Assembly (NCBI RefSeq): GCF_014168815.1
Contig: NZ_AP021972.1
Location: 806,001-870,000 of the forward strand
Source: Klebsiella sp. WP3-W18-ESBL-02
Lineage (GTDB): Bacteria; Pseudomonadota; Gammaproteobacteria; Enterobacterales; Enterobacteriaceae
DNA: 64,000 bases
Direction: 5' to 3'
The notes beneath the pieces were generated by a model. It had not been told where the DNA came from. It searched no databases and saw nothing but the letters and a program-made list of their open reading frames with translations. Shown here in pieces: positions 1 through 8,499 of the stretch (positions are counted from its first letter, which is position 1; each line of letters begins with the position of its first letter). Made by a program: the position numbers and the translations under genes.

Positions 1-1600
1 GCCTCGATCTGAGCGCGCCGGAAGTCACCATCACCATCGACCTCGTCACCGGCGACGGCATTATCAACCAGCAGGAAAGCCAGGAGGAATTCACCGAGCT
101 GACCGGCAAGGTGACCGGCAAGGACGTCGTGCAGTGGGACGAAGTGCAGATCACCATCGGTGACCAGACCTACACCGCCGTCGTCCAGGAAGACCTGAGC
201 TGGTCGGTTAAGGTGCCGACCAGTCAGCTGCAGGATGGCACCAACATCGAGGCCAGCGTCACCGGCTATGACAAAGCCGGTAACTCAGCGGATGACACCG
301 ACACCACCGACGTCAGCCTCGACCTGAGCGCGCCGGAGGTCACCATCACCATCAACCTCGTCACCGGCGACGGCGTTATCAACCAGCAGGAAAGCCAGGA
401 AGAATTCACCGAGCTGACCGGCAAGGTCACCGGCAAGGACGTGGTGCAGTGGGACGAAGTGCAGATCACCATCGGTGACCAGACCTACACCGCTATCGTC
501 CAGGAAGACCTGAGCTGGTCGGTTAAGGTGCCGACCAGTCAGTTGCAGGACGGCACCAACATCGAGGCCAGCGTCACCGGCTATGACAAAGCCGGTAACT
601 CAGACCATGACACCGACGACACCAGCGTCAGCCTCGATCTGAGCGCGCCGGAAGTCACCATCACCATCGACCTCGTCACCGGCGACGGCATTATCAACCA
701 GCAGGAAAGCTAGGAGGAATTCACCGAGCTGACCGGCAAGGTGACCGGCAAGGACGTCGTGCAGTGGGACGAAGTGCAGATCACCATCGGTGACCAGACC
801 TACACCGCCATCGTCCAGGAAGACCTGAGCTGGTCGGTTAAGGTGCCGACCAGCCAGCTGCAGGACGGCACCAACATCGAGGCCAGCGTCACCGGCTATG
901 ACAAAGCCGGTAACTCAGACCATGACACCGACGACACCAGCGTCAGCCTCGATCTGAGCGCGCCGGAAGTCACCATCACCATCGACCTCGTCACCGGCGA
1001 CGGCGTTATCAATCAGCAGGAAAGCCAGGAAGAATTCACCGAGCTGACCGGCAAGGTCACCGGCAAGGACGTGGTGCAGTGGGACGAAGTGCAGATCACC
1101 ATCGGTGACCAGACCTACACCGCTATCGTCCAGGAAGACCTGAGCTGGTCGGTTAAGGTGCCGACCAGTCAGTTGCAGGACGGCACCAACATCGAGGCCA
1201 GCGTCACCGGCTATGACAAAGCCGGTAACTCAGACCATGACACCGACGACACCAGCGTCAGCCTCGATCTGAGCGCGCCGGAAGTCACCATCACCATCGA
1301 CCTCGTCACCGGCGACGGCGTTATCAATCAGCAGGAAAGCCAGGAAGAATTCACCGAGCTGACCGGCAAGGTCACCGGCAAGGACGTGGTGCAGTGGGAC
1401 GAAGTGCAGATCACCATCGGTGACCAGACCTACACCGCCATCGTCCAGGAAGACCTGAGCTGGTCGGTTAAGGTGCCGACCAGCCAGCTGCAGGACGGCA
1501 CCAACATCGAGGCCAGCGTCACCGGCTATGACAAAGCCGGTAACTCGGCGGATGACACCGACACCACCGACGTCAGCATCGACATAAATGCTGATGTTGA
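1..1600 (+). repeat. Tandem 315-bp coding repeats (Ig-like domains of the adhesin)
   Basis: The unit is exactly 315 bp (105 codons). The landmark CCTCGTCACC (or CCTCGT plus context) recurs at 41, 356, 671, 986 and 1301, and a diverged sixth unit begins near 1600. Copies 1 and 3 share variants (GGCATTATC, CAGGAGGAATTC or its TAG form) that copies 2, 4 and 5 lack (GGCGTTATCAA, GAAGAATTC, GACGTGGTGCAG). This gives a partial 630-bp higher-order period and implies recent duplication of a two-unit block or gene conversion. Such arrays are prone to copy-number change and assembly collapse. Confidence 0.95.
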
Positions 1601-3848
1601 AATCTTTATTGACCCTATCACCGGCGACGATTATCTCGATATTTCCGAAACCACCCACTGGCAGGGACAAGAAGCGCCAACAACCACCATTACGGGTTAT
1701 GTCACCGGTGAAGCAACAGAGAACGATACTGTCAGCATCACCGTAAACAACAAGACCTACGATAATGTGGCCCTCAAGCAAGTCGGCGATAAATTAGTTT
1801 GGGAGTTAACGGTGGATACGGCAGACCTGGTCGAAACACCGAAAGTTGACGCCAGTATCACTATCACCGATGCAGCCGGAAATACCGCAACGGATCACGC
1901 CGATCGTACCGTGGATAGCGAGACCGCCACCGAGCAATTAGGTACCGCCGCCGACGATACCATCCATGGCAATGAAGGCAGTAGCAACGTGATTATCGGC
2001 GATGTTGAAGGATTCCAGGCGCAGCCAGGGCAGGACTACAATATTGCCTTCCTGGTGGATACCTCCGGCAGCGTCTCATCAAGCGATATCAAGGCATTAA
2101 TTGCCTCTCTGAAAACCGTCTTCTCAACATTGGCTGCGGGTACCGAGCACGAAAGTTCAGGGACGCTCAATATCCTGTTGGTGGACTTTGATTCCAAAGT
2201 GCAGTTTGCCTATGACGTGTCGTTCTCCGCAGACATGACCGAGGCACAACGAGACAAAGCGCTGAACGATCTTTATACCCAACTCAATAAGATGACGAGC
2301 GGCGGCAGCACGAACTACGGTGCCGCTTTTGAAAGCGCGGCAGACTGGTTCTCGCAATTTGAAGGGGATGACAGCACCAACCTCACCTATTTCATCACCG
2401 ATGGAAAGCCGACAATCTTTACGGGTACAACCAAAGTTGTCGATGTGGACGCGCGTTCAAATTACGAAACAAAACTGGATATGAGTACTCTCCAGTATCA
2501 GCCTGGTACCGCCGTTACGTTAAGGATCAATGGCGTTAATCGCGAGGTTATTGATAAAAATGGTAACGTCTACGAGTGGAATGGAAGTAGCAAAACTAAA
2601 ATCGGTACCGTCGTTTCAGATGGCGCCGGGGGCTATACGATTTCAGGATCGTTTGGTAACGGTACTGCGTCTAGCGCCAATAACCCTAACCTGACCTACG
2701 GCTCAATGGAATCATTTGCGCTGTTACTGGCCGTCTGCGGTTCGATTGAAGCATTAGGCGTTAACAGCGCTATCGGTGCTGACGATCTAAAAGCCTATGA
2801 TTCCGATGGTAACGTTCAGACCGATATTAAAGCGAATGAACTTGCGGACGCCATTCTGGGTAAGAACGATGTTCGGGTAGAGGGCGCGGAGGATATTGTC
2901 CAGGGTAAATCCGGTAACGACATTATCTTTGGCGATGCCGTCGAATTTGCGGGAATCGCAGGCAATGGTTTTACCGCCATTCGGGAACTGATCGCGAAAG
3001 AGATGGGCGTTAGCGTTACGTCCATCACATCTGCCCATATCCATCAGTATATTACTGAACATCCTGACGTCTTCGACATGTCGCGAACCGACGGCGGCGA
3101 CGATATTCTGTTCGGTGGCGCAGGTAACGATATTATCTATGGCGGGGGTGGCGAAGATATTCTCGCGGGCGGTGATGGCGACGACCTCCTTTATGGCGGC
3201 GTAGGCAATGATATTCTGTTTGGCGATGGCTACAACGCATTTAGCGAACTGTTTGACTATATCGCGGGTAAATTGGGTACCGAAAACATCACTCTCGCCG
3301 ATGTGCAGAAGTACATCACCGACAATAGTCATGAGTTCGATATCAGCGCGCCGGGCGGCGGTGACGATATTCTCCATGGCGGTAGTGGAAACGATATCCT
3401 GTACGGCGGCGGCGGTAATGACATCCTGCACGGGGACGAAGGCAACGACCTGCTTTACGGTGGCACAGGCGATGACATCCTGATCGGCGGCGCTGGAAAC
3501 GATATTCTTATCGGCGGTCAGGGCAACGACACGCTTTATGGCGGCAGCGGCAGTGACACCTTCACCTGGCTTAAAGGTGATGGGGGCCACGACGTGATTA
3601 AAGATTTCCGTGCGGATGAAGGCGATCGCATTGATTTAAGCGATCTGCTTGGCGACATTGCCGATACCGATCTGGCCTCGTATATCAGAGTCACTAACGA
3701 TGATAACGGTAATGCGGTGATAGAAATCAACACCAATGGGCAGATGCAGAATAATGGTTCAACAATGAGTATCACCGTTGAGAACTGTTCTTCCGCAGAT
3801 ATCGATATCAATAGCCTGATTGCAAAACCGGACGCGCCGGTACTTTAA
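1..3848 (+). pseudogene. C-terminal part of giant type I-secreted RTX adhesin, interrupted by an amber codon
   Basis: The gene enters from the left edge in the frame of base 3 and ends at TAA 3846-3848. In order it shows: at least five near-identical 105-residue Ig-like repeats (to about 1580); one diverged Ig-like repeat (about 1600-1920); a von Willebrand A domain with the MIDAS motif DTSGS (about 2030-2870); two blocks of glycine/aspartate RTX nonapeptides of the GGxGNDxLYGG type (about 3090-3230 and 3355-3555); and a C-terminal domain (GSDTFTW, then DVIKDFRADEGDRIDLSDL) like type I secretion targets. This is the architecture of LapA/BapA/SiiE-like surface adhesins used in biofilm or host attachment. 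In the repeat at 671-985 a CAG (Gln in all other copies) has become TAG at 711-713, which would truncate the protein before its secretion signal. It may be a real nonsense mutation or a sequencing error inside a repeat. After the stop the frame is open to the end; the first in-frame start codon is GTG 741. The N-terminus and the exporter genes lie outside the window. Confidence 0.85.
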
Positions 3849-3874
3849 TGGCTCACGACCTGTGAGCTATCACT

Positions 3875-3906
3875 AATAAGATGACCGCCGAAGCGGTCAT
3901 CTTATT
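3875..3906 (+). terminator. Rho-independent terminator after the adhesin
   Basis: A perfect 14-bp stem (AATAAGATGACCGC and its complement) closes a CGAA tetraloop 27 bp after the adhesin stop codon. The A/T-rich stem ends make it able to work in either direction. Confidence 0.85.
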
Positions 3907-3946
3907 TCAACAATCATGCGCCTTATCACTAACGGAACAAGCACCA

Positions 3947-4225
3947 TCAAAACCGCCGGCTCACGCCGGTTAGCAAGGTAAAACTATTGTCACGATCGAC
4001 CATCGGGCTATTTTTTCTCGTCAGACAGCACGCTGTAAGTTGCGTTCGCGAGCACCATAAGATTGCGGGGGCACACATTCTGGCTTCGCTGGCGTCTTTG
4101 GCATCAAGGGTGAACTTGATTTCACGTTTGTTAAGGATGCCCCGAAGGCGATCAGGGACGACTTTACGGACGTGATAAACGCCGAAGCGGTTCTTAGTTG
4201 GTTCATAATGCCCATTTTGTACCAC
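3947..4225 (-). pseudogene. Remnant of a tyrosine site-specific integrase (N-terminal piece)
   Basis: The first half of this 92-codon frame reads YEPTKNRFGVYHVRKVVPD and continues RLRGILNKREIKFTLDAKDASEA. This resembles the N-terminal DNA-binding segment (DUF6538 type) of phage/island tyrosine recombinases. After about residue 55 the similarity is lost and the frame ends. A shifted frame near 4045-4050 (MVLANATYSVLSDEK) looks more integrase-like, so a frameshift is plausible. No catalytic domain (R-H-R-Y) is present anywhere up to the adhesin. The fragment lies on the same strand as the tRNA-Phe gene and starts about 105 bp past its 3' end, where an island integrase usually sits. The family assignment rests on pattern recognition of a short segment. 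Confidence 0.6.
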
Positions 4226-4297
4226 CGGGAAGCGGGGCCGGAGGAGAAATAAGGGCGGTAACTACTGATAAACCAACAAGTTGTTGACTCAAAAAGC

Positions 4298-4323
4298 AAA
4301 AACCCCCGCCGAAGCGAGGGTTA
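4298..4323 (-). terminator. Terminator of tRNA-Phe
   Basis: On the minus strand ACCCTCGC-TTCG-GCGGGGGT is followed by TTTTTGC, a classical hairpin plus T-run directly behind the tRNA 3' end. Confidence 0.8.
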
Positions 4324-4331
4324 TAAATGAG

Positions 4332-4407
4332 TGGTGCCCGGACTCGGAATCGAACCAAGGACACGGGGATTTTCAATCCCCTGCTCTACCGACTGAGCTA
4401 TCCGGGC
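4332..4407 (-). tRNA. pheV: tRNA-Phe (GAA)
   Basis: The minus strand gives a complete 76-nt cloverleaf that starts GCCCGGATAGCTCAG and ends with an encoded CCA. The anticodon is GAA within TTGAAAA. The acceptor stem GCCCGGA pairs with TCCGGGC, and the T-arm reads GGTTCGATTCC. Its place next to yqgA-speC is that of pheV in E. coli, a well-known integration site for genomic islands; the integrase remnant just downstream fits this. Confidence 0.98.
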
Positions 4408-4417
4408 AACGGGGCGC

Positions 4418-4446
4418 ATTAAACCGTAATCGCCGCGCCTCGTCAA
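4418..4446 (-). promoter_or_regulatory. Promoter of tRNA-Phe
   Basis: On the minus strand a -35 box TTGACG (4446-4441) and a -10 box TTTAAT (4423-4418) are separated by 17 bp. A GC-rich discriminator (GCGCCCC) follows, typical of stringently controlled stable-RNA promoters. Confidence 0.75.
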
Positions 4447-4512
4447 TGAAATTTATAAAATTTGCGGCGAGTTGCACAACATATCACCGCTTTTCCTGTT
4501 TTGCACGCTGCA

Positions 4513-5220
4513 TCAGGCAAAAAATGCCGTCCAGGCGGCGGAAATCGGCATTGCCAGCAGCAGTGCGGGCAGCATATTCACCACCGCAAACATCTTAATG
4601 CCGCAGATGCGCAGGCCGGTTGCCAGCAGCAGCAGGCCACCGACGGCGGTAAAGTCGGCCATCATCGCCGGAGTGGTCAGCGGCAGGATCATAAACGCGC
4701 AAAACGCCAGCGACAGCTGAATGACCAGCATCGGCACGCTGATGATGCAGACCGCAAAACCCAGCGAGCAGGCGAAAATCATGGCGGTGAAGAAGTCGAG
4801 AAACGACTTGGCGATAAGAATGGTGGGATCGCCGGTCATCCCTTCGTGCATCGAACCAAAAATCCCGGTACCGCTGGCGCAAAACAGTACGATGATCGCC
4901 ACGAAGCTCTGAATAAACGTCTCGTGTTCGGGGTTTTTCCCCGGTTTGATCAGCCGCTTTTGCGCCCGCGCCACCGCGTTGTTAATGCCTTTTTCCAGAT
5001 GACAAAACTCGCCGATCAGCGCGCCAATCAGCGTCGCCAGCACCATTACCGGCATATTGACGCACTTGATGACCAGCAGCAGCCCAATGCCCAGCGAAGC
5101 AAGGCCGAAAATAGAGGTCATCGAAACGCGAATGCGTTCCGGCAGACGCTGGCTGAGCAATGCGCCGATCAGCCCGCCGACGAGCACCGCGCTGGCATTA
5201 ATAAAGGGACCTATTACCAC
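4513..5220 (-). CDS. yqgA: YqgA, DUF554 family inner membrane protein
   Basis: The 235-residue, very hydrophobic protein has about six or seven membrane segments and begins MVIGPFINASAVLVGGLIGA, as in the DUF554 family. The start is GTG at 5220-5218, preceded at good distance by AGGAG (5'-AGGAGTTAAC-GTG). Position between tRNA-Phe and speC and its length agree with E. coli YqgA, whose function is unknown. Transcription is divergent from speC. Confidence 0.9.
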   Translation of the reverse strand: MVIGPFINASAVLVGGLIGALLSQRLPERIRVSMTSIFGLASLGIGLLLVIKCVNMPVMVLATLIGALIGEFCHLEKGINNAVARAQKRLIKPGKNPEHETFIQSFVAIIVLFCASGTGIFGSMHEGMTGDPTILIAKSFLDFFTAMIFACSLGFAVCIISVPMLVIQLSLAFCAFMILPLTTPAMMADFTAVGGLLLLATGLRICGIKMFAVVNMLPALLLAMPISAAWTAFFA

Positions 5221-5638
5221 GTTAACTCCTGTTAATTATCGCTAACTCCTGCATTATTATGGACCGATTAATCGGTTCAGTATTTGTTTCTTCGTAGGGT
5301 TAGTGCATAAAAATTTCGTCTTGCGCCCTCTGGTCAATGGTGCCATGATTGCGCGAAATTTCTCCTTTCCTCCACGGGGGCTGCCTGCAATGACATTATT
5401 GCCATTACATCGCCAATGCCGCTTCGCTTGCTTGCGAAAGCCTGCCCGTTCCGTTTTGCTCACCATGCGGTGAGGTCAACGCATGCTCACTGCAGGACAA
5501 CAGTAAGATTAGACGCCCTCTGCTTTTACTGATGTCTGGCGGTCGGAGCTGTAACCCAGTTGCACCCAGACGCTTTGTGGGGCAAGGCCAGTGGCTTTGT
5601 CCGGGGCTTTTACTCTCCCTGAGTGGGTCGTTGCGCTT
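5221..5638 (+). promoter_or_regulatory. yqgA-speC divergent intergenic region with leader hairpin
   Basis: This 418-bp stretch holds no convincing gene. It must carry the promoters of yqgA and speC. A stem-loop GGCAAGGCC / GGCTTTGTCC (5581-5602, one bulge) followed by GGGGCTTTT lies 36 bp upstream of the speC start, and could shape the 5' end of the speC mRNA. An in-frame GTG at 5591 would extend SpeC by 16 residues but overlaps this hairpin and has no good ribosome-binding site. Confidence 0.5.
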
Positions 5639-7774
5639 ATGAAATCAATGAACATTGCTGCCAGTCGTGAACTGGTCTCTCGCCTGTCCAGCCCCCGTGG
5701 CGTGGTGGCGCTGGATAGTACCGACTTTACCGATGTGGCAGCAGTCGTCATTACCGTGGCCGACAGCCATAGCGGTATTCTTGCGTTGCTCAAGCGCACC
5801 GGTTTTCATCTGCCGGTGTTTGTGTTCTCGACGGACGACCTTCGCGCGCCGGACGGCGTGGAAGCGGTCATCAGCGGCAAAGAGCAGGAGTGGCTGGCGC
5901 TGGAAGCGGCCGCCTGTCGCTATGAAGAGAATTTGCTGCCGCCGTTCTTCAACACCCTGACCCAGTACGTTGAGATGGGCAATAGCACCTTCGCCTGTCC
6001 TGGGCACCAGCACGGCGCATTCTTTAAAAAGCATCCGGCGGGGCGTCAGTTCTACGACTTCTTCGGCGAAAATGTTTTCCGCGCCGACATGTGCAACGCT
6101 GACGTGAAGCTGGGCGATCTCTTAATCCATGAGGGATCCGCCAAGCACGCGCAGAAATTTGCCGCTAAAGTATTCCACGCAGATAAAACCTATTTCGTGC
6201 TGAACGGCACTTCGGCGGCCAACAAAGTGGTGACTAATGCGCTGCTGACGCGTGGCGATCTGGTGCTGTTTGACCGTAACAACCACAAATCAAACCACCA
6301 CGGAGCGCTGATCCAGGCCGGGGCGACGCCGGTTTACCTGGAAGCGGCGCGTAACCCGTTTGGTTTCATTGGCGGTATTGACGAGCACTGTTTTGACGAA
6401 CGCTACCTGCGCGAGCTGATTCGTGAAGCGGCGCCGGAGAAGGCCGACGCGCCGCGTCCGTTCCGTCTGGCGGTGATCCAACTGGGCACTTACGACGGCA
6501 CCATCTATAACGCCCGTCAGGTAGTGGATAAAATTGGCCATCTGTGCGACTACATCCTGTTTGACTCCGCATGGGTAGGCTATGAGCAGTTTATCGATAT
6601 GATGGCGGATACCTCGCCGCTGCTGCTGGCGTTAAACGAAAACGATCCGGGCATTTTTGTGACGCAGTCGGTGCATAAACAGCAGGCGGGCTTCTCGCAA
6701 ACCTCGCAGATCCACAAAAAAGACAACCATATTCGTGGTCAGGCGCGCTTTTGCCCGCACAAGCGGTTGAACAACGCTTTTATGCTGCACGCCTCAACCA
6801 GCCCGTTTTATCCGCTGTTCGCGGCGCTGGACATTAATGCCAAAATTCACGAAGGGGAGAGCGGTCGCCGCCTGTGGGCCGAGTGCGTCGAGCTGGGTAT
6901 TGAAGCGCGCAAAGCAATTATTGCCAGCTGTAAGCTGATCCAGCCGTTTATCCCGCCGATGGTTGACGGACGCCCGTGGCAAGAGCATTCCACCCAAACC
7001 CTCGCCAGCGATAGACGTTTCTTCAGCTTCGCGCCGGGCGCGCGCTGGCATGGTTTTGAGGGCTACGCCCAGGATCAGTACTTTGTCGATCCGTGCAAGC
7101 TGCTGCTGACGACGCCTGGGATCGATGCCGAAACCGGAAAATACACCGAGTTTGGTATTCCGGCGACCATTCTGGCCCACTACCTGCGCGAGAACGGGAT
7201 CGTCCCGGAGAAGTGCGATCTGAACTCGATCCTCTTCTTGCTGACCCCGGCGGAAACGCCGGAGAAAATGGCCCAACTGGTGGCGATGCTGGCCCGCTTT
7301 GAGCAGCATATCGAAGATGACACGCCGCTGGCGGAGGTACTGCCGAGCGTTTACAGCAAGCATCCGCTGCGCTACCGCGACTATACGCTGCGCGAACTGT
7401 GCCAGGAGATGCACGATCTGTACGTCAGCTTTGAGGTGAAAGATCTGCAAAAAGCGATGTTCCGTAAGGAGAGCCTGCCGAAAGTGGTGATGAACCCGCA
7501 GGACGCTAACGGTGAGTTTATTCGCGGCAACGTCGAGCTGGTGCGCATTCGTGACGCGGAAGGGCGAATTGCCGCCGAAGGGGCGCTGCCATACCCGCCG
7601 GGCGTGCTGTGCGTGGTGCCGGGAGAAGTGTGGGGCGGGGCGGTGCAGCGCTATTTCCTGGCGCTGGAAGAGGGCGTTAACCTGCTGCCCGGTTTCTCGC
7701 CGGAGCTTCAGGGGGTGTACAGCGAGAAAGACGCCGACGGCATTAGCCGACTGTACGGCTACGTGTTGAAATAA
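5639..7774 (+). CDS. speC: Ornithine decarboxylase, constitutive (SpeC)
   Basis: This PLP enzyme converts ornithine to putrescine, the first step of polyamine synthesis, in the cytosol. The ATG at 5639 gives 711 residues beginning MKSMNIAAS, the same length as E. coli SpeC. The N-terminal wing domain is followed by the fold-type I PLP domain. The lysine of SVHKQQAG (about residue 347) should bind PLP; the C-terminal part carries GALPYPPGVLCVVPGE. The upstream ribosome-binding site is weak, and a leader hairpin precedes the start. In E. coli the gene converges directly on nupG; here a 10-kb citrate cluster lies between them. Confidence 0.97.
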   Translation: MKSMNIAASRELVSRLSSPRGVVALDSTDFTDVAAVVITVADSHSGILALLKRTGFHLPVFVFSTDDLRAPDGVEAVISGKEQEWLALEAAACRYEENLLPPFFNTLTQYVEMGNSTFACPGHQHGAFFKKHPAGRQFYDFFGENVFRADMCNADVKLGDLLIHEGSAKHAQKFAAKVFHADKTYFVLNGTSAANKVVTNALLTRGDLVLFDRNNHKSNHHGALIQAGATPVYLEAARNPFGFIGGIDEHCFDERYLRELIREAAPEKADAPRPFRLAVIQLGTYDGTIYNARQVVDKIGHLCDYILFDSAWVGYEQFIDMMADTSPLLLALNENDPGIFVTQSVHKQQAGFSQTSQIHKKDNHIRGQARFCPHKRLNNAFMLHASTSPFYPLFAALDINAKIHEGESGRRLWAECVELGIEARKAIIASCKLIQPFIPPMVDGRPWQEHSTQTLASDRRFFSFAPGARWHGFEGYAQDQYFVDPCKLLLTTPGIDAETGKYTEFGIPATILAHYLRENGIVPEKCDLNSILFLLTPAETPEKMAQLVAMLARFEQHIEDDTPLAEVLPSVYSKHPLRYRDYTLRELCQEMHDLYVSFEVKDLQKAMFRKESLPKVVMNPQDANGEFIRGNVELVRIRDAEGRIAAEGALPYPPGVLCVVPGEVWGGAVQRYFLALEEGVNLLPGFSPELQGVYSEKDADGISRLYGYVLK

Positions 7775-7780
7775 TGGGCG

Positions 7781-7810
7781 CTAGCCCCTCATCGCGTGGT
7801 GAGGGGCTAG
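7781..7810. terminator. Convergent hairpin between speC and the citB-like gene
   Basis: An 11-bp perfect inverted repeat, CTAGCCCCTCA and TGAGGGGCTAG, lies just after the speC stop and overlaps the stop codon of the convergent regulator gene. No long T-run follows on either strand, so termination in both directions is inferred from the position. Confidence 0.55.
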
Positions 7811-8499
7811 GCCGCACTGCGGCGGTACATGCGGCGCGGGTGGCCAATCTTGCCATACAGCATTTCAACGCTTAAATACCCGGATTCCACGCAGTGCTCA
7901 AGATAGCGACGGGCGGTGGTTTTACTGAGCCCGGTTTCGCTGACCACTTCGTCAACCGAGAAACAGTGATTTTCCCGGGCGTTAAACAGCGTTTGTACCC
8001 TGGCCAGCGTATTTTCCTCAATGCCCTTGCTGCCGTTGTCCTGACGGTAGTTTTTCGCCTGCAGTAAATAGAGTGAGTCCACGTTTTGCTGGTCGACGAT
8101 TTTCCACACCCGCTGCTGTTCGGCAAACTGCACGAAGCGTTCAAGCGACTGGCTTAGACGTTTCCACGATACCGGCTTAAGGATGTAGTCAAAGGCGCCG
8201 TTACGAATGGCCTGACTACAGGTGTCCATATCGCTGGCGGCGGTGATGAAGATAACCGAGCAGTTGGCGCGGGCCAGCATCGGGTCGCTGATAAGCGTAA
8301 TGCCCTTACCGTCCGGCAGGTAGTTATCCAGTAGCAGTAGCTGCGGCTGCTTGCTCTGTAGCTGTTGTTGCGCGTCGGCCAGCGAAGAGGCAATACCGAC
8401 CAGCCGCAGACGCGGGTGCTTGTCGATGAGCTCCGCGTGCAGCTGCGCCAGCTCATTCTCATCTTCCACAATCAGTACATCGATAAGTTCATGTTGCAT
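7807..8499 (-). CDS. Response regulator of CitB/DpiA type
   Basis: The 230-residue protein has an N-terminal receiver domain with acidic pair E12-D13, phospho-acceptor D58 (LLLLDNYLPDGKG), T86 and K108, and a C-terminal helix-turn-helix around VDEVVSETGLSKTTARRYLE, as in CitB, DpiA and DcuR. The gene overlaps the end of its kinase gene by 11 bp, so the two are co-translated. Divergence from a citrate carrier and citrate lyase operon indicates that it activates that operon when citrate (or a related acid) is sensed. K. pneumoniae has a comparable pair beside its CitW carrier (CitY/CitZ, from memory). Confidence 0.88.
   Translation of the reverse strand: MQHELIDVLIVEDENELAQLHAELIDKHPRLRLVGIASSLADAQQQLQSKQPQLLLLDNYLPDGKGITLISDPMLARANCSVIFITAASDMDTCSQAIRNGAFDYILKPVSWKRLSQSLERFVQFAEQQRVWKIVDQQNVDSLYLLQAKNYRQDNGSKGIEENTLARVQTLFNARENHCFSVDEVVSETGLSKTTARRYLEHCVESGYLSVEMLYGKIGHPRRMYRRSAA

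Noticed and set aside
1..1600. Regular repeats that might suggest a CRISPR array
   Set aside because: Units are contiguous 315-bp coding repeats with no unique spacers, and translate into Ig-like domains.
2787..3590. Long minus-strand open frame (267 codons) opposite the RTX region
   Set aside because: It is the mirror of Gly/Asp-rich repeats; the composition is repeat-driven and the plus strand has clear protein domains.
4462..5235. Plus-strand open frame of 257 codons
   Set aside because: It is antisense to yqgA, rich in His, Gln and Arg as expected for a shadow frame.
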